From: Candidatus Poribacteria bacterium | GTDB lineage: Bacteria; Poribacteria; WGA-4E; WGA-3G | DNA length: 64,000 nt | Reading direction: 5' to 3' | Assembly (NCBI GenBank): GCA_958295815.1 | Contig: OY282374.1 | Coordinates: 3,504,856 to 3,568,855, forward strand | Shown here: positions 26,634 through 34,191 of the stretch, in pieces | Position numbering within the stretch: position 1 is the first letter of the stretch | Layout: each line of letters opens with the position of its first letter | The notes under the pieces: generated by a model | The model's input: the letters and a program-made list of their open reading frames with translations, nothing else | What the model was told of the DNA's origin: nothing | Databases searched by the model: none | Made by a program: the position numbers and the translations under genes

Positions 26634-27590
26634 ATGCAAGATTCAATCATTGGACATCAACAGATCGTTGAACAACTCCAGCAAACCGTCGCATCGGATC
26701 GTATTGCTGGCGCGTATCTCTTTGTCGGACCGATCGGTGTTGGAAAAGAGACGGTCGCTCGCTATTTCGCGCAACTCATCTGTTGTCAGCAAAACACGCA
26801 ACCACCTACTGTATGTGGGACATGTCTTGCCTGTCGGAAGGTGGATTCCGGGAACCATCCAGACCTGCAGTTCATCCGACCTGAAGGTAGTCTGCTGAGA
26901 ATCGGACAAATTCGGGCGTTACAAAAACAGATTATCTATGAACCTCTTGAAGCAAGTCGGAAGGTCTACATCTTGACGGATGTGCAACGCATGAATCCCG
27001 AGGCGGAGAACTGTCTACTCAAAACTCTTGAGGAACCACCAGCCTCTTCTGTCTTAATTCTGCTCACTTCGAACATCCAAGCACTGCTTCCAACGACTCG
27101 TTCTCGATGCCAAATTCTTCAATTTCACCCGATGCTAACACAGGAATTAGCAGAAGTCTTGACAGATAGATTTTCAGTCGCACCGGAACAGGCGACTGCA
27201 CTCGCAATTGCCTCAGGCGGCGCAATCGGAAAAGCACTCACCCAACTTGAAAAGGGGAACGGGTTTACCGAAGAAGTCCCCGAAATCCTCAAAGAAACAG
27301 ATTCATTAGCTGCCTTCAGACTCGCCGAAGATCTAAAAGATAATCCTGAAATTTTAGATGACTTAGTCACATGGTATCGCGACCTACTCTTTTTACAACA
27401 AGGCGCGCCGACTGAATTAATAACACATATCTATTCTCTTGAGGAACTTCGATCCGTTGTGCCTCGCTATTCCCGCCTACGTATACAACAAGCCATCCAG
27501 ACTATCTTTAACACCAAATCCCTCATCGAAAACACAAATACAAATGCTACCTTAGCTTTAGAGGTGATGTGTCTAAAGTTGCTCAAGTAA
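26634..27590 (+). CDS. holB: DNA polymerase III subunit delta'
   Basis: A 318-residue AAA+ clamp-loader subunit. The Walker A loop is degenerate (VGPIGVGKET, Lys38 kept, Ser/Thr replaced by Glu), common in delta' subunits that do not hydrolyse ATP. A four-cysteine zinc module is visible as CCQQ...CGTCLACRK. Sensor-type and SRC motifs are AENCLLKTLEEPP and TTRSRCQIL. ATG 26634 follows AAAAGGG. It pairs with tmk in an apparent short operon. Confidence 0.93.
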   Translation: MQDSIIGHQQIVEQLQQTVASDRIAGAYLFVGPIGVGKETVARYFAQLICCQQNTQPPTVCGTCLACRKVDSGNHPDLQFIRPEGSLLRIGQIRALQKQIIYEPLEASRKVYILTDVQRMNPEAENCLLKTLEEPPASSVLILLTSNIQALLPTTRSRCQILQFHPMLTQELAEVLTDRFSVAPEQATALAIASGGAIGKALTQLEKGNGFTEEVPEILKETDSLAAFRLAEDLKDNPEILDDLVTWYRDLLFLQQGAPTELITHIYSLEELRSVVPRYSRLRIQQAIQTIFNTKSLIENTNTNATLALEVMCLKLLK

Positions 27591-27607
27591 GATCCTATCC
27601 CGATTCT

Positions 27608-27641
27608 AACTTATAACCAACAACTTATAACGCATAACCAA
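27608..27641. repeat. ACTTATAACC intergenic repeat
   Basis: ACTTATAACCAACAACTTAT followed by AACGCATAACCA, just before the metG promoter. Related wording occurs at 51009-51037 and 62330-62371. Confidence 0.55.
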
Positions 27642-27654
27642 TATCACCTGTAGA

Positions 27655-27683
27655 TTGACAGACCGGCTTTCTTGTGGTATAAT
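27655..27683 (+). promoter_or_regulatory. consensus sigma-70-type promoter for metG
   Basis: TTGACA (27655-27660), a 17-base spacer and TATAAT (27678-27683) match the bacterial consensus exactly. Expected start is near 27690, with ATG at 27719. Confidence 0.85.
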
Positions 27684-27718
27684 TCTCTAACAAAAACGAA
27701 AACCCAAAAGGAAATATA

Positions 27719-29614
27719 ATGAGCAAATTTTATATCACCACCCCTATCTACTACGTAAACGGCGAACCACACGCAGGACACGCCTATACCAACATAGTTT
27801 CCGATGTCTTAGCGCGCTATCGCCGTCTCAAAGGTGACAAAGTTTACTTCCTTACCGGCGTCGATGAGCACGGGTCAAACGTACATAAAGCTGCTGAAAA
27901 CGCAGGGCTTGCCCCACAAGAGTATTGCGATAAGATGGCACCCACATTTACCAAACTTTGGGAACGGTTGAATATCTCAAACGACATCTTCCTCCGCACA
28001 ACAAGCGATATGCACAAACGTGGTGCGCTGAAATTCCTTACTGCCCTTTACAACAGTGGGGATGTTTACAAAGGTCCCTATGAGGGATACTATTGCCGCC
28101 CGTGTGAACGGTTTTTTCCTGAAAAAGAATTGACGGACGAAAAAATATGCACCATTCACAAATTACCCTTAGAGTGGCTTGAGGAAGAAAACTATTTCTT
28201 TAAACTTTCCAAGTATCAGGATCGCCTGCTCGCTCACATCCATGAAAACCCGCAATTTATCCATCCGGAAAGTCGACGGAATGAACTTTTGAGCGTCCTC
28301 AATTCCGGTTTGGAAGATATAAGTATTTCTCGCGCTTCCGTCTCATGGGGGATTTCATTACCCTTTGATCCCGAACATATCGTTTATGTCTGGATCGAAG
28401 CATTGATGAACTACATGACTGCACTCGGTTATGAAACCGATAGTGAGCAGTACCAAACTTTTTGGCCCGCTGATGTCCACATGATGGCAAAGGACATTAC
28501 CCGTTTTCACGCACTCATTTGGCCCGCAATGTTGATGGCTGTTAATTTGCCGCTTCCCAAGCAGATCGTCGCACACGGTTGGTTGACGAAAGATGGCGAG
28601 GCACTGAGCAAAACGCGCGGTATTTTTATTGATATGGATACGGACATTGAAACCTACGGATTAGATGCATTCCGTTATTATCTCATGCGCGAATTCAGTT
28701 TCGGAAACGATGGAGACTACCGTCCTGCTCGCTTACATGCACGTTACAACGCTGATCTCGCAAACGATTTAGGAAATCTGCTCAATCGGGTTCTCGGTTT
28801 AGTTAACAAAAACTTTGAAGGTATTCCTGCACCGACGACACCAGGTGAATTTGACGACGAGATCGAAGCGATGGCGCAAACCACAATTGACCAATTGGAT
28901 GCACACATACAGGCATTCGCATTTGATGCGGCATTGGAAACCATCTGGGAATTTGTCCGGCGTATCAACCGCTATGTCCAACAGACCGAAGTTTGGACGC
29001 TCGCGAAACCTGAAACGATACCGAGAATGGGGACCATCCTTTACAACAGTTTAGAGGCACTCCGGATCATTTCTGTACTGATTTCGCCTTTTATTCCAGA
29101 CACCGCCGAGAAAATCCAGAAGCAAATCGGTTTAACGGAATTCGATACCGCTCTGGAATGGGGACATCTGCCTGCAGATCTGGCTGTGAGCAGAGGTGAA
29201 CCTATTTTCCCTCGTGTTGATATCAAAAAACAAAAACAGCAACAGCCAAAAGCAGAGGCTAAACCGCAGCAGAAAAAAGAACAGAAAACCACCAACTTAG
29301 TCTCCTTTGCTGACTTCCAGAAATTGGATCTGAGGGTCGCGCGGATTCTCGCTGCTGAACCAATTGAGGGAGCTGACCGACTCCTCAAAATGCAGGTAGA
29401 CCTCGGCACTGAAAAACGACAAGTCGTCGCAGGAATCGCCGAGCACTACACCGCAGAGGCATTGGTGGGCAAACAGATAATAATCGTCGCAAATTTAGAA
29501 CCCGCGACCATTCGCAATGTTGAATCACAAGGCATGATTCTCGCAGGAAGCGGCGATTCCGTAGTTCTCGCAACCCTTGAAGAAGAAATGCCCCTCGGTA
29601 CCCAAGTAAGGTAG
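27719..29614 (+). CDS. metG: methionyl-tRNA synthetase
   Basis: A 631-residue class I aminoacyl-tRNA synthetase. The HIGH motif is HAGH (residues 18-21) and the KMSKS motif is ALSKT (295-299, in DGEALSKTRG). A zinc knuckle in the connective peptide reads YCRPCERFFPEKEL with further Cys and His nearby. After the helical anticodon domain a lysine/glutamine-rich linker (about 505-530) leads to a C-terminal tRNA-binding EMAP-type domain (FADFQKLDLRVARILAAEPI) typical of dimeric MetRS. AAAGGA precedes ATG 27719. Expressed from its own consensus promoter. Confidence 0.97.
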   Translation: MSKFYITTPIYYVNGEPHAGHAYTNIVSDVLARYRRLKGDKVYFLTGVDEHGSNVHKAAENAGLAPQEYCDKMAPTFTKLWERLNISNDIFLRTTSDMHKRGALKFLTALYNSGDVYKGPYEGYYCRPCERFFPEKELTDEKICTIHKLPLEWLEEENYFFKLSKYQDRLLAHIHENPQFIHPESRRNELLSVLNSGLEDISISRASVSWGISLPFDPEHIVYVWIEALMNYMTALGYETDSEQYQTFWPADVHMMAKDITRFHALIWPAMLMAVNLPLPKQIVAHGWLTKDGEALSKTRGIFIDMDTDIETYGLDAFRYYLMREFSFGNDGDYRPARLHARYNADLANDLGNLLNRVLGLVNKNFEGIPAPTTPGEFDDEIEAMAQTTIDQLDAHIQAFAFDAALETIWEFVRRINRYVQQTEVWTLAKPETIPRMGTILYNSLEALRIISVLISPFIPDTAEKIQKQIGLTEFDTALEWGHLPADLAVSRGEPIFPRVDIKKQKQQQPKAEAKPQQKKEQKTTNLVSFADFQKLDLRVARILAAEPIEGADRLLKMQVDLGTEKRQVVAGIAEHYTAEALVGKQIIIVANLEPATIRNVESQGMILAGSGDSVVLATLEEEMPLGTQVR

Positions 29615-29691
29615 TAGGCACACTCCGTGTGCCGTAGCAAGAAGCAACGTAGTAGGCATACGCCGTATGCCGTAACGACTCCGTATGCCGT
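29611..29691. repeat. array of GTAGTAGGC-type palindromes between metG and the nuclease gene
   Basis: Two palindromic units: GGCACAC/GTGTGCC (29617-29623, 29627-29633) and GGCATAC/GTATGCC (29655-29661, 29665-29671). Each is preceded by GTAGTA and followed by GTA; a third half unit, ACTCCGTATGCCGTAAC, follows at 29678-29694. The first unit overlaps the metG stop codon, and the last ends next to the following start codon. Confidence 0.7.
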
Positions 29692-29697
29692 AACATA

Positions 29698-32600
29698 ATG
29701 CCAAATATAGAAAATACCCTCAAAACCCGCATTCAGAATGATCAGGCAGGCACCTTTGTCGTCATTGTACCGACCGATTCTGATCGTTTGAAACGACAGC
29801 GAGAATTGATAGCCTATCATCCAGGCAGGGCAGTTGCCGACTTACGGGTCTATACACTCGGAAGTTTCATTCAGATACTATATAACCGAGTCCGTCCAGC
29901 AAAATTACACATTTCCCAAGGCGTCCAAAATCTCTGGCTACATGATATCGCGAATCCTCAATCCGATAATCCTGATGCCCATCGCTATGATGCATTCCGT
30001 CCGAGCCAAAACATTCCTGTCCCCGAGAGTACGCTCTCTCTCATCGCGGACACAATTAACCGTCTTAAGGAATACGGAGAGGATACGCTAAATCTTGGAA
30101 ATGGTGAATCAGAGCATCCAACCGATGATGACCTCGTCCGAATTTATAACGATTATGAGACCAAACTCAGAGACCGTTGGATAGATGAACAAGGCAAGCG
30201 TCTGTACCTTGCTAACAATTTCAATCCCATGTTCATGGCGAACGCATTTCAGCGGGTCAACCTCGTTGTTGTTGAGGGGTTTACCGTCCTTTCCAAAGCC
30301 GACATCAAAATCTTGACCGGTATTGCCAAGCAGATGTCTAATATAGAGATGTGGTTCCGTACCGACTGTGTTGAAGAAAACGAGAACCTACATAAAAACA
30401 TTATTGATCTTGTCTCGCAATTTAGAGCTGTAAATGCCAATATAGATCCCGACTACGGACGCGAACCCGAACGGCATCAACATTATGCCAATAACCTTTT
30501 CCGAACGGATAATTCGTGTGGAACCCCAATTGCAGCTCCTCACATTAAAGTAATGAGGCCATCTGATCGTTCCGAAGAAGTGGCACAGATTGCGCACCTG
30601 ATCCAAAAACGTGTGTCAGATGGGCACTGCAAGTTAAGTGAAATCTGTGTTGCATGTTACAATATGGGACAGTATCAGCAACGCATCGCCGAGGTTTTTC
30701 CTACCTATGGCATTCCCTATTCACTTGTAGAAAGCGTGCCATTGACAAGATCAGAGATCGTCAAGGCGATTTTTTCTCACCTTTCAGGTGACCCGGATGC
30801 CCTAAGCGATGCCTATTTTTCTGATGATTTTGAGTTTGCATTACCTACGCGCCTACTCCACCCGAGTGAGTTTCAGGCGTATGTTGACGAGTTGCTTAAA
30901 AAGGGCGGAGTCGTCCAACGCATTTTAAATCCAATGCTCGGAAAAGACTCGGAAATTGTTGAAGGCGAGGTCGAGGCTTATCACCAATTCAATAGGAGCG
31001 TTAGAGATCTCTGTAGCGTTTTAATGTCAGAAGGAGAAGGGTCGTTCTTTCTCGCTGATTATGTTGAAAAACTCCGCTACATTGCAAGACATACGAACTA
31101 TCAAAACAGAGCAACGGCAAAGGGAGAAACCGTCAAAATAATCGGGCAACTCAGTGAACTGAGAAGCTTGGAGTTTAACACCGTCTTTTTATGCGATTTT
31201 GTAGAGGGCAAATTTCCAGATGATTATCGTCCAGATCCACTGCTTCCAGATCACCCTTATCGTACTGCAGAAGAGCATCTGTACAATAATCGATTTTTGT
31301 TTTATCAAGTACTCAAGTCTTTTCGCGAGCGACTCTATCTTCTTGTACCACAGCGTGAAGGTGAGGCAGATCTGATCCCTTCCCTATTTCTTGAACACTT
31401 AAAGGCAGTCGCCGATGTCGAAGAGATTAAAATTACCGATTCCGCACAAGGCAGTACCTCCGGTTTCCTCGGCAAGTATGGCGATCACCTATGGACAGCG
31501 GATGTGCCTTCCGATGGAGAATTCCTTGATGAATTAAAGGATATGCGTCCCCTAATAGGCCATGTCGTCGAGGTTGAAAAGAGCCGCGAGGAGTCTCACA
31601 AACATTTGGCTTATGAAGGTGTCTTAACACAAACGCTTTCTCCTGAAAGTGGAGAGCGTTTGGCAAGTCGGCGAAGTAGGCGTTATTCCATCACAGAATT
31701 GGAAACTTACGCCAGATGTCCATTTCAGTACTTCACTCGTAATGTTTTGGATCTTCGTGTCGAAGAGGATGAGGAGGAAGATGAGCTATCCAGCCTTGAA
31801 AAAGGTTCGCTACTCCATACGGTTCTCTTCACGTTCTACAATAATCGCACGGAGCAAGGGGATCCACCTATCGGACAATGTAAGGACGATGATTTTGAGG
31901 AAGCGAAGCGACAATTGAATGCAATTTTGGAGAGTAGCTCTGAACGATACCGCCACCGGCGGAATGAACCACCTATTGGCGAGAACAATCTCTTTTGGAA
32001 TACGGACGTAGTGAAACTTCGCGTCGCCCTGCATAAATGGATTGAAGCAGAACGTACTTACGATTTGCCTGTCATACCACACTATTTTGAAGTTAACTTT
32101 GGGCAAGCAGGTGAACCAGCAGATTCAAGACTCAGTTCTAATGAACCAAGCTATATCGGTAACATAGGTATGAAAGGCAAAATTGATCGTATCGATATCG
32201 GCAACGGCACCTTTAGTGTTGTTGACTACAAAACCGGCAGCTCCACAATTAGAATGTCGGAGATTCTTAACGGACGGAGTCTTCAGCTCCCAATTTACCT
32301 TCAGATCGCCCGAAAATTATTAGAAAAAGATAATAAAACCGGATTAGAGCCAGCAGCAGGTCCCTATTACAAAATCCGGCTGGGTCAATTTGCCGCAGAA
32401 CTCGGTATTGGAAAGAAATCCTTGAATGGACTTGCCTTTAAAGATTACAGGAATGGTAACTGGACACAGGTTTCTTCGAGAAGTGGTCAGTTGTTAGACG
32501 ATACACTTTTCGATGAGCGACTTGATCGCGTCAGCGGCTACGTTCAACAGTACGTTGCAAGTATATCCGAAGGTAATTTTCCGCTCATCACGCGCGTGGA

Positions 32601-32736
32601 AACATTTGTCGATTCGGAAGAAGAAGGCAATACGCCGATCGCACCGAAAAATAAGACAGCACCTTGTAATTACTGTGATTATAAGCGGGTCTGTCGTGTT
32701 GGTGCAATTTCTGAAGGAAGTCAACCCGACGAATAA
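29698..32736 (+). CDS. AddB-like PD-(D/E)XK nuclease/helicase-like protein
   Basis: A 1012-residue protein resembling AddB, the inactive-helicase plus nuclease subunit of double-strand-break repair. No Walker A is seen at the N-terminus (TFVVIVPTDSDRLKRQREL). The C-terminal nuclease domain starts at YSITELETYARCPFQYF and contains KIDRIDIGNGTFSVVDYKTG, with the Asp and the D-x-K active-site residues. The Fe-S cluster cysteines of AddB are recognisable: one in ARCPFQ and three in CNYCDYKRVC (C-x2-C-x5-C). AddA is not in the window. A palindrome is embedded in frame at 31630-31662. The start has no ribosome site and abuts a repeat array. Confidence 0.8.
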   Translation: MPNIENTLKTRIQNDQAGTFVVIVPTDSDRLKRQRELIAYHPGRAVADLRVYTLGSFIQILYNRVRPAKLHISQGVQNLWLHDIANPQSDNPDAHRYDAFRPSQNIPVPESTLSLIADTINRLKEYGEDTLNLGNGESEHPTDDDLVRIYNDYETKLRDRWIDEQGKRLYLANNFNPMFMANAFQRVNLVVVEGFTVLSKADIKILTGIAKQMSNIEMWFRTDCVEENENLHKNIIDLVSQFRAVNANIDPDYGREPERHQHYANNLFRTDNSCGTPIAAPHIKVMRPSDRSEEVAQIAHLIQKRVSDGHCKLSEICVACYNMGQYQQRIAEVFPTYGIPYSLVESVPLTRSEIVKAIFSHLSGDPDALSDAYFSDDFEFALPTRLLHPSEFQAYVDELLKKGGVVQRILNPMLGKDSEIVEGEVEAYHQFNRSVRDLCSVLMSEGEGSFFLADYVEKLRYIARHTNYQNRATAKGETVKIIGQLSELRSLEFNTVFLCDFVEGKFPDDYRPDPLLPDHPYRTAEEHLYNNRFLFYQVLKSFRERLYLLVPQREGEADLIPSLFLEHLKAVADVEEIKITDSAQGSTSGFLGKYGDHLWTADVPSDGEFLDELKDMRPLIGHVVEVEKSREESHKHLAYEGVLTQTLSPESGERLASRRSRRYSITELETYARCPFQYFTRNVLDLRVEEDEEEDELSSLEKGSLLHTVLFTFYNNRTEQGDPPIGQCKDDDFEEAKRQLNAILESSSERYRHRRNEPPIGENNLFWNTDVVKLRVALHKWIEAERTYDLPVIPHYFEVNFGQAGEPADSRLSSNEPSYIGNIGMKGKIDRIDIGNGTFSVVDYKTGSSTIRMSEILNGRSLQLPIYLQIARKLLEKDNKTGLEPAAGPYYKIRLGQFAAELGIGKKSLNGLAFKDYRNGNWTQVSSRSGQLLDDTLFDERLDRVSGYVQQYVASISEGNFPLITRVETFVDSEEEGNTPIAPKNKTAPCNYCDYKRVCRVGAISEGSQPDE
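31630..31662. repeat. in-frame palindrome inside the AddB-like gene
   Basis: CAAACGCT, a TT bulge, CTCC, loop TGAAAGT, GGAG and AGCGTTTG form a 12-bp stem. It encodes QTLSPESGERL in the linker just before the nuclease domain (about residues 645-655). Confidence 0.6.
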
Positions 32737-32758
32737 CCCTCTAGAGCACTCAGTTTTC

Positions 32759-32819
32759 TTGTAGGAGGGAACTCCGATTCCCGATCTCTTTGTATAGGAG
32801 CAAGCTCCCACTCGCGACT
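32759..32819. repeat. REP-like intergenic element, two half units
   Basis: TTGTAGGAGGGAACTCCGAT followed by TCCCGATCTC, then GTATAGGAGCAAGCTCCCAC followed by TCGCGACTT. The halves carry GGAG/CTCC stems and share wording with elements at 14185, 43295 and 56197. Confidence 0.7.
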
Positions 32820-32869
32820 TCTTCCCTTTCGTAAATCGATGCACCGATTTTCACTTTACCATAAAAAAC

Positions 32870-32898
32870 TTGCACACTTCTGACAATTCTGCTATACT
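32870..32898 (+). promoter_or_regulatory. sigma-70-type promoter for the superoxide dismutase gene
   Basis: TTGCAC (32870-32875), a 17-base spacer and TATACT (32893-32898). Expected start near 32905, about 83 bases before ATG 32988. Confidence 0.65.
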
Positions 32899-32987
32899 CT
32901 TTCAAATCTTGAGCACGTTGCTTGCCCACTCCTGAGTACGCAACTTGCACGGACATCTTAAAAATACAAATAGGAGGCTATTTTTAA

Positions 32988-33593
32988 ATGGCACACACAT
33001 TACCAGCGCTCCCGTATGCCCACGATGCTTTGGAGCCTTATATTGACACACAGACGATGGAAATCCATCACGGCAAACACCATCAAGGCTATGTCAACAA
33101 CTTGAACGCCGCCTTAGAAGGACTCGGTGCTGTCGCTGACATGGATATTCACGAATTGCTCGGCAACCTTGATCAAGTACCTGAAGACAAACGCCAAGCC
33201 GTCATAAACAACGGCGGTGGGCACGCCAATCATTCGCTCTTTTGGTCTATTATGAGCCCCAACGGCGGAGAACCCGGTGGAGAAATCGCAGCTGCGATTT
33301 CCTCAACTTTTGGATCTCTTGAAGCCGCGAAAGAACAGTTTGTCACCGCTGCAACCACACGTTTCGGCTCCGGCTGGGCATGGCTTGTCCTCGGTGACAG
33401 TGGCTTGGAAATCTACTCCACGGCGAATCAGGACAGTCCAATCATGCAAGGACATGTTCCGCTTCTGGGAATCGATGTTTGGGAACACGCCTATTATCTG
33501 AAATACCAAAACCTCCGTCCAGACTACGTTGAGGCGTGGACAAACGTCATCAACTGGACACGAGTCAACGAACTTTACGTGGCAAACGCCTAA
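32988..33593 (+). CDS. sodA: superoxide dismutase (Fe/Mn family)
   Basis: A 201-residue Fe/Mn superoxide dismutase, cytoplasmic, converting superoxide to peroxide and oxygen. The four metal ligands are visible as His27 in [12 protein letters not shown], His in [10 protein letters not shown], and Asp and His in [14 protein letters not shown]. The [10 protein letters not shown] pattern leans towards the Mn or cambialistic type. TAGGAGG precedes ATG 32988. It has its own promoter and a hairpin (33658-33693) downstream, so it is probably monocistronic. Confidence 0.95.
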   Translation: MAHTLPALPYAHDALEPYIDTQTMEIHHGKHHQGYVNNLNAALEGLGAVADMDIHELLGNLDQVPEDKRQAVINNGGGHANHSLFWSIMSPNGGEPGGEIAAAISSTFGSLEAAKEQFVTAATTRFGSGWAWLVLGDSGLEIYSTANQDSPIMQGHVPLLGIDVWEHAYYLKYQNLRPDYVEAWTNVINWTRVNELYVANA

Positions 33594-33657
33594 TTTGCCA
33601 TAATGAGTTTTGGATTTTAGTAGTTGTTGTAGTGGTTTCCCTATCACTATTTTTCGC

Positions 33658-33693
33658 ATTTCGCTGACGCGGTTGCAATCGCGCCAGCGAAAT
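33658..33693 (+). terminator. hairpin after the superoxide dismutase gene
   Basis: ATTTCGCTG-A-CGCG (33658-33671) pairs with CGCG-C-CAGCGAAAT (33680-33693), 13 bp with one mismatch. The following TCTAATTTCTTTT is T-rich but not a clean U-tract. It separates this gene from the ilv promoter. Confidence 0.6.
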
Positions 33694-33703
33694 CTAATTT
33701 CTT

Positions 33704-33732
33704 TTGACATTTTCCATTAAATGTGTTATACT
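33704..33732 (+). promoter_or_regulatory. sigma-70-type promoter of the ilv T-box operon
   Basis: TTGACA (33704-33709), a 17-base spacer and TATACT (33727-33732). Expected start near 33739, roughly 85 bases before the T-box stem I. Confidence 0.8.
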
Positions 33733-33821
33733 TAAAACGTAAACATAATACTTTTTAGCATGCTTGTGAAACTTCATTAAAACGGCGTGCGTAATTAACA
33801 ATTAAATAGATTACCAAAGAA

Positions 33822-34123
33822 AAGCGTTGAAGGGGAGGAGTAAGTCGTCTAGGCTTGCAAGAGATGGGGATTCATAGGCTGAGAGGTCTCCTCAAGTTCC
33901 CACGACTGAAGGTCGCCCTGGAGCTGCTAATCTGAAAGTCTGTAAGTAGGGTTAGCCGGTCTGATGTCCGTTATTGCATCCCAAAGAGAGCTCTTTCTCG
34001 TTGCAGGGGACTTTGTAAGTCCGATGCCTTAAGTGAAACTGGAAAGGGAATTGGAGTGGTACCACGGTAAGGTCAGTGTAATTGCCCTTCTCGTCTCCAA
34101 AGTTGGAACGAGAGGGTTTTTTT
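33822..34123 (+). promoter_or_regulatory. T-box leader upstream of ilvB
   Basis: Stem I shows AAGGGGAGGAGTAAGTCGT (from 33830) facing ACGACTGAAGGTCGCCCT (to 33919). AGTCGT/ACGACT and AGGG/CCCT form helices, AGTA and GAA form the loop E side, and AGC...TGA / GGA-GCT fits a kink-turn. By the known layout GAA-N-specifier-purine, the specifier codon is GTC (33912-33914), a valine codon. The T-box sequence GGAGTGGTACCACGG (34053-34067) carries the TGGT (34057-34060) that pairs with the tRNA NCCA end. A terminator follows. Uncharged tRNA binding should stabilise the antiterminator and turn on ilvB. The T-box call is very secure; the codon choice is an inference. Confidence 0.92.
34086..34123 (+). 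terminator. T-box-controlled intrinsic terminator
   Basis: CCTTCTCGT (34086-34094) pairs with ACGAGAGGG (34108-34116), with an inner TCCAA/TTGGA extension, followed by seven T (34117-34123). The upstream T-box antiterminator region competes with it. Confidence 0.88.
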
Positions 34124-34191
34124 AATTTCAACGACTCCCCTAAGGACTGAGGTTACGACCCTCAATCCTGCGACTTATGAGGAAAATATGC

